DNA of 64,000 bases from Saccopteryx bilineata (GCF_036850765.1 NC_089490.1:126322522-126386521), one strand, 5' to 3'; counted from the first letter of the stretch, positions 36,833 through 47,769 are shown. Numbers and translations are program-made. The notes: generated by a model from the sequence alone, not told the origin.

Positions 36833-36993
36833 CACGATCATCTGAGCCACGTAACTTTCAGGTCCAGTGTATTCAGTTGGGTCTTTAACCTTCACCAAGA
36901 CTAGGAAGTACAAATAATGCCACATATTGTGTTCTGACTTGATGTGCTCCTCAAATGAAACAGTTTTATTATCAAATTTGTCCCTCTCAAGTC
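36833..36993 (-). CDS. ITPR2: ITPR2 exon: second half of the C-terminal linker zinc-finger-like fold
   Basis: This 161-base exon encodes 53 whole codons after the two bases GA that complete a Gly codon begun in the previous exon. The peptide begins [19 protein letters not shown] and ends ESYVAQMIV. It carries His at exon residues 16 and 21 (36944-36946, 36929-36931), which pair with two Cys of the preceding exon in the C2H2-like fold that in IP3 receptors joins the pore helices to the cytoplasmic domain and passes the gating signal. The acceptor is a T-rich tract ending in TTTTGCAG and the donor is GTG|GTGAGT; the exon ends on a whole codon. [17 protein letters not shown] is a conserved block. 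Known family role; position and phase are seen directly. Confidence 0.97.
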
Positions 36994-37270
36994 CTGCAAA
37001 ACACGGGAAATGCAATGCATGCCATATGTCATTTAATCAGCACTTACTTCTTAGCCTATAAACAAACCATAATAATTATGCAAAAAAGTGCTTTATGTAA
37101 AAAGTTCACCAATTTAAAATGTCATGATTAAAGTAACACAGTATATAAAACCTCCAGGAAAAAAGGTCATAGTTTATAGATTTCTTCCCAACTAACATTT
37201 CCTCCTACTCCATGGATATTTGGAAATTTTATTCTCCTAAGAGACAGATGATAATTTCAAATATAGCCAT

Positions 37271-37390
37271 ATCAAAATTGTCAAATTAAACTTGACCACA
37301 AGTTTAAGAAAAAGAAGGAAAAGTGATTGTGCAAGAAAAAGCACACATACCAATTGGGACAGAAAAAAATAAGTAATTTTATCCAGGAAT
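37271..37390 (+). repeat. Unnamed 120-bp repeat, copy 1
   Basis: It is similar over its whole length to 38948-39066. Shared motifs include 'attgtcaaat', 'accacaagt', the exact 18-mer 'tgattgtgcaagaaaaat' with only its last base different here, and 'attttatc'. I do not recognise the family. Confidence 0.75.
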
Positions 37391-37822
37391 TTGGATAAAA
37401 ATAAGAGAAAGCCGCGGTCATCTCTTCAAAACCACTGTGATCATGAAGGGTGAGCCAACACCCACGGGGATCTGGGCACTGAGTGCAACAAGGGACCCAT
37501 AGACTCATCCAGCCCGTCAGACCACTGTGTTACAAAGGTTTTGGAAAGGGTATGGTCTGCTCAATTTCCAGGGCACATTTCTGTCTCAGGATGAACACCG
37601 AGGAAAGGATCTGGGGAGCAACATTCTTTTCTCTCCAAGGCTGAAGATTGGATGAAAGGAAATGAATGGAGATGAATGAAAACATCTATGGAAAAATGAC
37701 TTAGAAAGCCAAGTAAAATGGGATGTTGAGATTCAGTCTAGTTTTGCAGTTCAGATATTGAGAAAGAAACCAGGAAATTGAATTCCAATCCTGGATCCTA
37801 AGCACTCTTTTCCTAAGCATAG

Positions 37823-37880
37823 TAAAAAAAAAAAAAAAAGAAAGAAAGAAAGAAAAAAGAAAAGAAAGGAAAAGAAGTAA
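37823..37880. repeat. A-rich (GAAA)n tract
   Basis: A run of A's followed by several GAAA units. It has no SINE body next to it. Confidence 0.85.
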
Positions 37881-38488
37881 AAACACTATTCACACATGAA
37901 GAAAATCCTTTGAATATTAAGATACAAAGTACAATATGTAAAAAAAATCTGTCCCTAATGAAGGAGTGACCTTTTAAATTATATTATTGGATATTGCAAT
38001 GGAAAATACCATAAAATTTAGCTGGCTGATTGCTATGCCTCATCGTATTTGACCTATCATCAGCTCAGCATGCCCCAAATAGAATCCAATCTTCTTCCCC
38101 AGCCCTGCTCCACCCACGGTCCGCTTTTCATTCCTTGGCAACGCCATTCTTTCAGTTGTTCAAGCCAAAAGTCTAGGAGCCATCCTTGAATCCTCTCTCT
38201 CATACCACATCCCATCTGTGTTGACATTCTTTTGGCTCTACGTCCAACCTATACGCAGAGTCTGATCACTTCTCACCGTTTCCATCACTACCACCCTGGT
38301 CTGAGCCATTATCATCTCTCATCTGGGCTGCGACCACAGCCTCCCAGGCCTCCCTGTTTCCACTCTTACTCTCTACAGCCTACCCACTGCCAGGGTGAGC
38401 CTTTAACAATCTCAGTGAGAGAGCGTCTCTCCCCTTTTCCAAACTCTGCACCTCCTTAAAGGTCAAAGTCCTTAAAATGGTCTACAAG

Positions 38489-38598
38489 TAGGGTTGCCAG
38501 ATAAAATACAGGATGCCCAATTAAGTCTGAACTTCAGATAAACAATGAATAATTGTTGAGTATAACTATGTCCTGTGTGACATCCTCTGTTAAACCTG
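38489..38598 (+). mobile_element. Fragment of a palindromic MER-type DNA transposon
   Basis: 'agggttgccagataaaatac', 'aggatgcccaattaa' and 'gataaacaatgaataattg' are the left half of a well-known mammalian palindromic MITE that begins and ends with the gggttgccag motif. I do not give its family name because I am unsure of it. It is embedded in L2. Confidence 0.7.
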
Positions 38599-38947
38599 AA
38601 GTGACTTGGCCCTATAGCCTCCCTAACCTCATCTCCTACTGTTCTTTCCCTTGCTAACTTCTATCCACCCACACTGGTTTCCTTACAGTTCCATGCACTC
38701 AGATTTCTGCTTCAGGGCCTCAGCACTGGTCATTTCCTCTGCCTACAACACTCTTCTCTCTGGTATCTCTTTGACTAAGTCACTTACCTTGAAGTTTTTG
38801 CTCAATCTCACCTTCTCATTGTGGCTTAACTCAATCAACTATTTAATCCTACCACCTGTCTCTTCCCTTTTGCAGACATTCACAATCACTCCTTCCCCTC
38901 TTTTTTCTATTGTGCTTATCACCTCCTAACAGACTGAACAGAGCTGT

Positions 38948-39066
38948 ATCAACATTGTCAAATCAAACCGAACCACAAGTACAAGGTAAAGAAGTAAAAA
39001 TGATTGTGCAAGAAAAATCCTGCCTGCTAATCATCATAGAAAAAATAAATGTCATTTTATCTAGAA
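38948..39066 (+). repeat. Unnamed 120-bp repeat, copy 2, inside L2
   Basis: It aligns with 37271-37390 and lies between L2 segments that would otherwise be nearly adjacent ('gtgcttatcacctcctaac' to the left, 'attgtatgtccatgggcag' to the right). This suggests it was inserted into the L2. Confidence 0.75.
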
Positions 39067-39234
39067 CACTTAATACACTTCTCATATATTGTATGTCCAT
39101 GGGCAGATATAGCTGTCTCTGTTCTTCACCAATGGTCCTAATAGCTTAGAAAGGTGCCTGGAATGTAGTCAGCACTAAATAAAATATTGATTCAATACCT
39201 TAAGAATATTTCACAGACACTCACAAATACACAC

Positions 39235-39935
39235 AAAAAGAATATTTCACTACTAAAATGTCCTACTAGGATGGCTGTAATTAAAAACAGATAATAACAA
39301 GTGTTGGTGATGATGTGGATAAATTAGAATCTTCCTATACTACTGGTGAGAATGTAAAATAGTACAGCTACTTTGGAAAGCAGTTTGGCAGTTCCTCAAA
39401 AGATTAGACCATATGACCCAGCAACCCCACACACAAGAGCAATAAAAACCTATGTCCACACAAAAGTTTGGACATAAATTTTTTAAAGTAGAATCATTCA
39501 TAATAGCCAAAAAGTAGAAACAATCCAAATTCACCTGATGAAAGAATAAACCTAATAAAATCAATATTTTTCTGCATTAAAAGAAATAAACATATGCTAC
39601 AACACGAACCTTTAAAACCTCTCACTAAGTGGAGGAAGTCAGTCACAGAAGACCACATATTACAGGATTCCATTTATGTGGAAAGACCAGAATAGGCAGA
39701 TCTATAGAGGCAGACGGTAGATCAACAGCTGCCTAGTGCTTGGGAGGAAAAAGGGTTGGGGGAGGGGGAATGGTGAAAGCTATAAGGGATATAAGGTTTC
39801 TTTTGGGGACAATGAAAATGTTCTAAAATTGACCGCGATGATAGGTGCCTAACTAAATATACTAAACACCATTAAAATTTTACACTTTGAATGAATGAGT
39901 CGTAAGAAATATGAATTATATCTCAACAGAGCTAT
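39235..39935 (+). mobile_element. L1 3' fragment, sense
   Basis: It shows the familiar L1 ORF2 end and 3' region: 'actggtgagaatgtaaaat', 'ggaaagcagtttggcagttc', 'ccatatgacccagcaacccc', 'cataatagccaaaaagtag' and 'tggggacaatgaaaatg'. It is 5'-truncated, with no intact frame. Confidence 0.88.
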
Positions 39936-40043
39936 TATTTCCCCAAAAGAGAAAACACTGAAATAGATTTTCTCATAATTCAATTCAATTATCTACCCAT
40001 TGCAAGGTACATAGGGCTATAAAAATAATGTGTCTCCTATCAG

Positions 40044-40740
40044 TTAATCTATAATATGGTAGAGGAAACAGACAATAGACATTGTAAAGAGGTATAAAGT
40101 GTCAACAAAGCATAGAGAAAGGCAAAATGAATTCTGATTAGATGCATTTTAAATGGTTTCAAAGAGGTGTGAAGCTTTGGCCTGGAAACAGGATTATGGC
40201 AAATGGAAAAGAGATGAATGGTAATAAAAGATATTTCATTTTTATTTAGCATATATTAATGCTGACAACTACAAAGATGTATAAAAACTCTATTATAATT
40301 CCAACAATCTAATCTGACTTGTGAGGAAACAGATTTAGAGGGATTCAATTAATTGCTGAAGTTAACACCTTTGGTTATTGGAATAGTCAGGCAGTATTTA
40401 AATTAAAATATTTCTGATGCCAAAGCCGTGTTCTTTTGCCATCTGGGCAGAGGAAATGGCATGGCAAAACTGGAGATGAAAGTGGATTAACTGGCTGGGG
40501 GAGCGTCAGTTCTGCTCATGTGGTTAGAAGGGAACATTGGAAATGAAGACGGAAAGGTGCATTTGGCAGAGACCGTGAAGAGCTTTAAAATACAAAGCTC
40601 AAGAGTGTGCACTTGATTCTGAAGGCTTTGAAGGGAGACTAGCATATTCAGAGCTGGGCAGCTGTGGCAGGATTCAGAGGACGGAGGGAGAAGAGGCTGA
40701 GAGTGGGGGCCCCGGAACCAGGAAAGCTGAGGGAAATGTA
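40044..40740 (-). repeat. L2 antisense pieces with an antisense MIR between
   Basis: L2 fragments lie at about 40044-40220 and 40440-40740 ('ggcagagaccgtgaagagc', 'ctgattagatgcat'). An antisense MIR lies at about 40220-40440 ('gacttgtgaggaaacagat'). Boundaries are approximate. Confidence 0.6.
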
Positions 40741-40749
40741 AAAGAGGGG

Positions 40750-41330
40750 AAACTACTTCTCTTTTATCTTCACTGGTTCTTGCTCTCTAAGCTTTGTTGT
40801 CTGCTCCCGCGGTTTCAATCTTTATCCCCAGTTCTGACTTTTCTTCTCAACTTTACTTTCTATTTCTGGCTGCCTCCTGGATGTCTTACCGGCACGTTAA
40901 ACTCAACTCATCAAAATTTTGTTTTTTAGCCCTTCTTATTTACCCCTGTCTGTTAACAAAGTCCCCGTCAATCAAAGAAGTTGAAATGATCTTCAAGACA
41001 CATGCTCTGACAAATCTCCTTCTTATAATCACCGATTTCCTCACCATTCTACAAACCCATTAAATTCTTTGAAAACTCAATACCTCCATCTGGTCACTTT
41101 CCTGCTCTCCAGCTCAACCACTGCCACCTCTCTGACTCCCGCAGATACAACAAGTTAGTTAGTTCTCTCTGTGCCCACAATACTTTGTTATGAAAATTTG
41201 TTGATTTCTGTCTTAGGCTCTATTCCTTTACTGTCTGATTTATTTTCGTATCACCAGGACCTGGCATAGCAGCTGGTAAACAGGTGCTCAACCAAAGTTG
41301 ACAGAATAATTGAATAAAATCAAGAGAGAC
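40750..41330 (+). repeat. L2, sense
   Basis: 'atttctggctgcctcctgg' and 'acgttaaactcaactcatc' are L2 interior. 'gacctggcatagcagctgg' near 41260 is the L2 3' end. Confidence 0.7.
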
Positions 41331-41339
41331 TGAAGAGAA

Positions 41340-41740
41340 ACTTGGAATAAAAATTTAAGAGGATGTGACGTCCAACAACAGGTATAAATTTATGAGGAAT
41401 CAAGAATGGCTCTGAATTTTCTGACTTGAGTTTAAGGTACTATCATTAAAGCAAGAGAAAATAAGAGAATTTGGAGGGAGGACACATTTCATTTGGGATG
41501 GATTGAGTTTAAGATGCCTATAAAACAACCAAGTTAGAGTGTCAGGAAGCTAGAACTTCAGAGAGTTCAAGATGTAAACATACTAATTCAAGGACAAATG
41601 ACGTATCATGAACAACGAAAGCCAGGGTATTAGATGAGATGACCAAAGGAGAAAGAAAGAAAGCGTAAGAGCTGCTTTGTGGGCTCAGTACAAACTTTTC
41701 AGGCAAACTAAGACTATACTTACGCTGTGTTTCCCACACA
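41340..41740 (-). repeat. L2, antisense
   Basis: 'caacaggtataaatttatga', 'tgggatggattgagtttaag' and 'aagccagggtattagatgag' fit reversed L2 interior sequence. Confidence 0.6.
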
Positions 41741-41749
41741 GTGCGAGCA

Positions 41750-41960
41750 AGGTAAGGGTGCACTCCCACTGTCAGCTAGGCATTCCCATTCCTCCTCTCT
41801 GGTTGACTTTCCCCCAGAGCCCTGCCATCCTTTGATATTCTACCTGTGCTGGAAAGGACGCTCCATAATGGCAGTGCTTTCTGTCTCCTTTTGTTTACTG
41901 CAATACTCTGGCACATAGCAGATGTTCAATAAGTAACTGGTGAACAAATAAATGGATTAA
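41750..41960 (+). repeat. L2 3' end, sense
   Basis: 'ctggcacatagcagatgttc' followed by 'aataagtaactgg' marks an L2 terminus. Confidence 0.75.
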
Positions 41961-43309
41961 TGACTTGAATGTGTAAGTATAGATAACAAAGGACTAATTT
42001 ACTAAGAAAAGAAAAAAAAAAAGGTCCCTGTCTCACAGTAACTCCGATTAAATCACCTAGAAAGAGCTTTAATTCTGGAAACTTGAGTATCTCCATGATA
42101 GGAATTGACTTATCATCAAATCCTTTATCCATTTTGTTATTATGTCTCACTTTGTCCTTTTCACTGAATTTTCAGCCTCTGGTTATTCAAAATTAATAAT
42201 TATTGTGAATCCCAGAGCCAGTCTGTTTTCTGTGTTTACTGCTTCAGCTCTGTCATCTGCTAATTAATTATCACCCTATCAGGACTTCCTCCTGGATTAT
42301 GAGCCATGGTTTTCTGAGTCATAACTCTCAAACATCTGGTAATTGCCTTCACAGCTAGAAAAGTCCCATCTGCTCTCATTGCTTGTCACAGTATCTATCT
42401 CCTTGGGTGCTGCTATGAGTGTCACTGGTACATACTCCTGAAGCCAGTTCTCTCCTACCGTGGAGATTCTCTCTTCTGTCATTTATCCATCTTCCCTCTT
42501 ACGGATCACAACTTAACATGCATGCTCTTCCCAGAAGCATTTGTAGATTAATTGCAATGATTTTAAAGAGCCTACTAGTACAAACTCTAAATCTTCCAAA
42601 TGTTTAAATCATTCTTGTAATTCAGTTCTTATAATACATAAGGTAGATACTGAATCGTATATGTGATGAGAAATTTCAGGAGTGAATGCACATCGAGTGA
42701 TATGTCACCATAATACATATCATGTTTCTGCTGCACTGAGGTGTTTTGAGGGAAGAGAGTAGAGAACCCTCATGCTATAGGGCTTAGCAGCCAGAAGTGC
42801 CACGAACCACTTTTCAATATTTAAAAATGTTTCTATTTTTAAAAAAAATGTTCATATTAAGTTTGTTATACTTTACAACAGTTTATTTTTACTAATATGA
42901 AAATACAATTTAAATTTACTCTTAGCTTAAATTACCTAAATGACCTCTCACATTTTTTAATAAATGTGAAGCTTCTGGAAAACAGATCATGTATCAATGT
43001 CTCGTGCACCTCCTGGTGTCCCTGTGGGCATGTGTATGTCATAAAAACGATACCCTGCATGTGACAAAATGTGGAATAACTTGGCATTAATGTACCTAGA
43101 TTCTTTTCTGGTCTGCAGTACAGTACATATTAATTTAGTACTTGTTTTATTTTTCTTTTCTAGGTTATAAGCCACATCAGTATAGGGATAATCTTAATTT
43201 GGAGCTGACCAATTGGACAGTCATTCATTAAGAAAATACTTATGAATGATTCCCAATACATACTATGGAAGCATAAAAATGGATAAGACATGCATCTGGA
43301 TTCCTCAAA
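41961..43309. other. Unassigned intron sequence
   Basis: CT-rich sequence at 42200-42500 may be diverged L2. Otherwise AT-rich and unassigned. Confidence 0.45.
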
Positions 43310-43990
43310 GAAAAGAAATTAGCATGCACTGAGTGTTTTTTTGCAGTCAAGCCTTGAGCTAGGGATTCTCATATCTACAACCTCATTTTTACTCACCACA
43401 ACCCCCAAATATGGCATTACAGTTCCCATTTTCCAGATAAGGCAACAATAGTTTCAGGTGAAAGGAAACTTGGCCAATATCACACAGCCAGGCTGTGCAA
43501 CCAGTACAGTCCTGTGTCTATTTGACTAGAAAGTTCATGCACTTTGTACAATATGACAACGTATAGCATCCGACCAAGGAGACAACACAACACAGAGTTA
43601 GTGTGATGTGAGGGACTGAGGAACAGCCGTGTTTGTTTCTGGTTAGTGAGATCAGGGAAGGCTTCATGGAATAATAACAGTTTTAGATCTGGGCCTCAGA
43701 ATGAAGGTAGGAATTCAACAGCTTAGGAGTTTGGCCACTCCAAACAGAAACACCCTCACAGAGAACACATGGAGAGTTAAAGATGAGTAATCCAGTTAGA
43801 CTACAACTTGAGCTATAAATGAGAACACTGGGTGAAAAGGTAGGCGAAAAAAGCAGGGGCCTGACTGTAGGTCACCTTCCATTCCAGGAAAACCAGAGTT
43901 CTTGTTATAGACTACAGTGCTTGTGATAGCCTTTTGAGTAAGAAAATGATGAATTCAAAGTGGAAAAATTAGTCTGGCAGCGCTGAGCAG
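43310..43990 (-). repeat. Antisense MIR followed by antisense L2
   Basis: MIR at 43310-43555 ('agcatgcactgagtg', 'attttccagataaggcaac', 'atcacacagccaggctgtg'). L2 at 43556-43990 ('gatcagggaaggcttcatgg', 'gcaggggcctgactgtagg', 'aaattagtctggcagc'). Confidence 0.75.
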
Positions 43991-44028
43991 GTCGTTTGGG
44001 GGTGAGCCAGGGTAAGCCTCAAAAAACC

Positions 44029-44760
44029 AAGGTGTGGCTGTAAAGCCAGTTGCCGCGGCCACCATCACAGCAGCCTGACCCATGCAGGTTCGCACTGGAT
44101 TCAGACAGTTGGTAAAGAAACGGAGCCAAAAGCTGATGGGCCATCATCTTTAATCCTAGCTTGCACCCAGCCGGCAAGTAAAAACACACACTGGGCTCCA
44201 AAACCCACTCATTCAGTGCTCACAAAGCTACTGACTTATCCGAGTTTCCTAGAATCAAAGGTTTCTAGCTCACCAGACTTATTCACCTCTGTTCCCCATC
44301 TCCTTCCTTCTCCCTGCACGAACTCTGCACAAACTGGCTTCTCACTCAGCACTCCACTATCTTGGCTCCTTCTCCTGGCCTCTTCCACGTGGTCTTTCTC
44401 TGCTCTCCTCTCTGCTCTCTCCTCTAATGCTAATCTCAAGAACCAAGAGAGCAAGCTTCCGGTCTGCCCCACTTTATAGTGCAGAAATCAAAACCTTTAA
44501 TCCAATATACAAAATAGGGAAGTCTCTAATACAAAGTCACTTATCTGAGGCATGATGGGATTGCACCACCCCACATTAAAAAGGCTGGGAAAGGCTTAGT
44601 CCTAAAACCAAGCCCCAGGCTACAAGGATCCAACCTGCCCACAGCCCGCCCCCAACACACATTAGTATCACCTGGGTGATGGGCTTCCACATGGGCAGCG
44701 CCATCTTTAACAAAGTGAGCATAACATATTTTATCTGCCCACACAGTCCTTTTAATAGCC
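44029..44760 (-). mobile_element. Probable solo LTR of an endogenous retrovirus, antisense
   Basis: About 730 bases of GC-moderate, non-LINE, non-SINE sequence stand out from the AT-rich intron. Read on the minus strand they contain a TATA-like CTATAAAG (44472-44479) and, further on, a polyadenylation-like GAATAAG near 44282, in the order promoter then R. CT-rich stretches at 44290-44440 are consistent with an LTR. No gag, pol or env frame adjoins it, hence solo. I could not find a clean terminal TG...CA or target duplication, so the ends are approximate and the call is an inference. Confidence 0.45.
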
Positions 44761-45149
44761 ATGGAAAGCCAAAGAGAATTTTGACAGTGAAGGGAAAGCT
44801 CAGAGGAGCAGGAATTGTGCTTAAGTGGTGCCCTTGTTATATTGTTCATGTTTTTTGTTGTTAAAAATATTGGAAACAGGATCATGTCTTAGAATGAGGA
44901 TCACATCCTAAAAATACATTCTTCCAAAAAACATTTTTTGAAGGCAGTGCTCTGACATGATAGTTACTATGATCATGAAGAAATGGGCTTAGGGAAAGTG
45001 GAAAAACAAGGCCATGAGAAACAGGGAAAGACTTTCAAGGGCCACATCTTTTTTTCTCTGTGGGACTCACCCTTCCATATATATAGTGGTTCACTTCTCC
45101 AAATCCCAAAATTACAGTACAGCTCCATCCCAACCTTGTTTTCCTCCGT
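44761..45149. other. Unassigned intron sequence
   Basis: No exon or clear repeat. Confidence 0.5.
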
Positions 45150-45725
45150 CTAACCTAGACAGATGAAGAGAAGACTCCTCTTTCTTCTTCAATTTCCTTC
45201 CAGCACGTCCATCCCCAGCATTGTGCAATCTGGTATCTGTCCTCACTGTCATGGAAACTACTCTACATAAAGCCACTAGAACCCTTAAATGAGAACCTAA
45301 AGGCTCTGCACTTCAGTTCATATGTTACTGGCCTTCTCTGCTTTGATATACACATAGTTGATAATCAATCTTATTCTTCCCAAAGTGTTTTCTTCCCTTA
45401 CTTCAACATGCTGCACATTCCTGGTTCTCCTTACATCACTTGGACTTGATGGTTGTATTATGTGTGTTCCTCTTTCTCTTTAAACTTTTCAATGCTGATG
45501 TTTTCCACTTGAACTCCATCTTCTTTCCTCACTCAGAAGGTTTTCTCCTCATACCAGCATTTTCCACCTCATATAGGCTGAGGATTCCCCAGTGACTGTC
45601 TGCATGGCAGACATATTCTTCGTTATTTAGACTCATATGTGGTTCTCTATGCTGAGTATATCTCACTGGGATGTTCAGTACATACCTATATTTCAGTATT
45701 TCCAAAGCTAAATTCAGTATATTCT

Positions 45726-46118
45726 GGCCCTGGCCAGTTAGCTCAATGGTGGAGTGTTGGTCCAGCATGTGGATGTCCCAGATTCAATTCCTGCTCAGGG
45801 AACAGAGCAGAAGTGACCATCTGCTTCTCTACCCCTATTCCTTCTCTCTCTGTCTCTCCCCTCCTGCAGCCATCCATGGCTTGATGGTTTGAGTGCACTG
45901 GCCCTGGGCACTGAGGATGCTCTTTGGAGCCTCTGTGTCAGGCACTAAAAATAGCTTGGTTGCAAGCATGGCCCCAGATGGACAAAGCATCAGCCTAAGG
46001 CAAGGGTTGTTGGGTGGATCCCGGTCAGAGCACATGCAGGAGTCTATCTCTCTATGTCCCCTTCTCTTACTTGAAAAAGAAAAAGAAAAAAAAAAACAAA
46101 ACAAAACAAAATAAATAA
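45726..46118 (+). mobile_element. Ves-like SINE, long type, sense, diverged, nested in L2
   Basis: Head 'ggccctggccagttagctc', degraded B box 'agattcaattcc', body with 'gggtggatcccggtcagagc' and a mixed A-rich tail (AAAAC)n. It is more diverged than the other long-type copies. A target duplication is only approximate. Confidence 0.9.
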
Positions 46119-46238
46119 ATATACCATATTCCTACCTAAAATTGTTTCTCTTCTTTTCTCAAGGTCAAGTGTTGATCCTACCATATACCTCCCTCTTTCA
46201 TGTTCATTATAAACCAGAGATTTAATATCTGCTAAATA

Positions 46239-46377
46239 TACTGCTCAAAAAAATTAGGGGATATTTCAAAATGAATATGAAGCTATAAAATATCCCCTAG
46301 ATTTTGTGAGCAGAATTAGGGGATATTTCAAAATAAATATGAAGCAATAAAATACCACCTAATTTTTGTGAGCAGTG
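46239..46377. mobile_element. Mariner-type MITE made of two hairpin units
   Basis: Flanked by TA (46237-46238 and 46378-46379). Its ends TACTGCTCAAAAAAATTAGG and, reversed, CACTGCTCACAAAAATTAGG are inverted repeats. Inside, the motif 'attaggggatatttcaaaat' occurs twice, each time followed by its own complementary arm, and a full end ('ttttgtgagcag') sits in the middle. No coding capacity. It lies in L2. Confidence 0.8.
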
Positions 46378-46920
46378 TATTTCTTGACTGTGTCTTCTAC
46401 CCTTAATAGTTCTATAACTAACTTTCTGGAATCAAGGCTCCATTACCTTTCATGTGGACTGTGGCAATGAACTCCTATCTGTTTACTCTGTCTCCAGTAC
46501 TGCCCTCCTGATGAACGCCTCCAACACTTGCCACAGGGCTCTAAAACAACAAAAACCTGTCCTCCTCTACTCAAAATTCTTTCATAGTCGACCACCTTCT
46601 CTAAGTCTATAGGTCAAAGTCCATGCTTTTCAATATAAAAGGCCACATATGATCTGGCCAACCTCCTCTTTTGGCATGTCCTGCTCTGAATTTAAGCTCC
46701 AGCAACACTGAGCTGCTGGTTATAACTGAAGACCCTCGTTATGCTGCTCGTCCTTCCATGCCTTTCCTCATGCTGGCCACTCTGCTTCTACCCACTTTTC
46801 TATGGCTGCCTCCCTTCCCTCTTTGACCATCAGCTCCATTACCATCTCTTCTAAGAAGCCTTTCCTGACTCTTGCCTGATGCTCATTACAACTTAAAGAG
46901 GTGTAACAACCTGTGAACTT

Positions 46921-47419
46921 CTCTATCATTTCCCTTAACACACAAGATAACAACTGATACTTGTTGTATGGAAATTCCACAACAGATTTTGAATACCTTG
47001 AAGAAGGGCATGTCTAATTTGTGTGTTTCCTTGGAATATAGATCATTAGTACAGGTTACTGCTTGGTACCCCTCCAACTGCTGAATGAATCTGGAAAGGT
47101 CTGGACGAGCCATGGAAGAAAATGAGACAGCTGACAAAAGTTGAACCAGGGAGGGGACGGGATTTACTGAGGGCCCCATTTAAGTTATATAGAAAAATGT
47201 TGTAGTGAAGCCTTGCTTGTTTTGTGGCTTTTATCAAAAGATTCTTCATCCCAACGTGGGAACACAGACGATGAGTGTAGCCTGGAGTTGGGGATTATTC
47301 AAGGATGAGGAAGGGACGAGGGCAGGTAGGCCAACTACGGAGATGGCTGGAGCGAGAAAGAGCTGAGGTATATAGAGAAGAGGGTCAAGCAAAAGGGAAG
47401 GATGAGGGCAAAGAAAAGT
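46921..47419. other. Unassigned intron sequence
   Basis: No exon or nameable repeat. Confidence 0.5.
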
Positions 47420-47430
47420 CTGGGCCTGAG

Positions 47431-47758
47431 CCCCTGGCCGGGTAGCTCAGCGGGTTAAGAGCGTCGTCCTCAAACAAGGTTGCAGATTCAATCCTTGGTC
47501 ACGGCACACATGGGAAGCAACCAATGAGTGCCCACTGAGTGTTACAACAAATTAATACTTCCCTTCCTCCTTTTCTCTCTCTGTCTTGCTAAAAAAATCA
47601 ATCAATCAATAAAACCCTGGCCAGAGATAGCTCAGTTAGCTGGAGCACTGTCCCAGCGCAGAAGTTGCTGATTCGACTCCCTGGTGAGGGCATATACAGC
47701 AGCAGCATCAATGTTCCTGTCTTTCTTTTTCTCCCTGCTTCTGTAAAAAAAAAAAAGG
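47431..47758 (+). mobile_element. Dimeric Ves-like SINE with one target duplication
   Basis: Two tRNA-like heads in tandem: 'cccctggccgggtagctcag' at 47431 and 'accctggccagagatagctc' near 47613, separated by a (TCAA)n-like tail of the first. ctgggcctgag flanks the pair as a whole (47420-47430 and 47759-47769), with no separate duplication visible between them. Confidence 0.85.
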
Positions 47759-47769
47759 CTGGGCCTGAG

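Larger units (their letters stand above)
36994..38060 (-). other. ITPR2: Intron sequence, mostly unassigned
   Basis: Part of the 11.3-kb intron (36994-48316). It contains one half of a diverged duplication at 37271-37390 and an A-rich (GAAA)n-like tract at 37823-37880. No exon seen. Confidence 0.55.
38061..39195 (+). repeat. L2, sense, over 1 kb, with two insertions
   Basis: L2 order is clear: 'caagccaaaagtctaggagc', 'ccaccctggtctgagccat', 'gcctccctgtttccactc', 'tcagggcctcagcactgg' and the end 'ggtgcctggaatgtagtcag'. A palindromic DNA-transposon piece (38489-38598) and the unnamed repeat (38948-39066) interrupt it. Confidence 0.85.
45150..46920 (+). repeat. Long L2, sense, carrying a SINE and a MITE
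   Basis: The interior ('tgctgatgttttccacttg', 'ccaaagctaaattcag') leads into the SINE at 45726, resumes at about 46119, is broken again by the MITE at 46239, and continues as 'actgtggcaatgaactcc', 'aaggccacatatgatctggc' and 'cttctaagaagcctttcctg'. Left boundary approximate. Confidence 0.75.

Noticed and set aside
42241..42290. A short minus-strand match to the 'QMTE' motif of the expected IP3 receptor coiled coil
   Set aside because: The reading is only a few codons long, ends in a stop and lies between two other exons in the wrong order.
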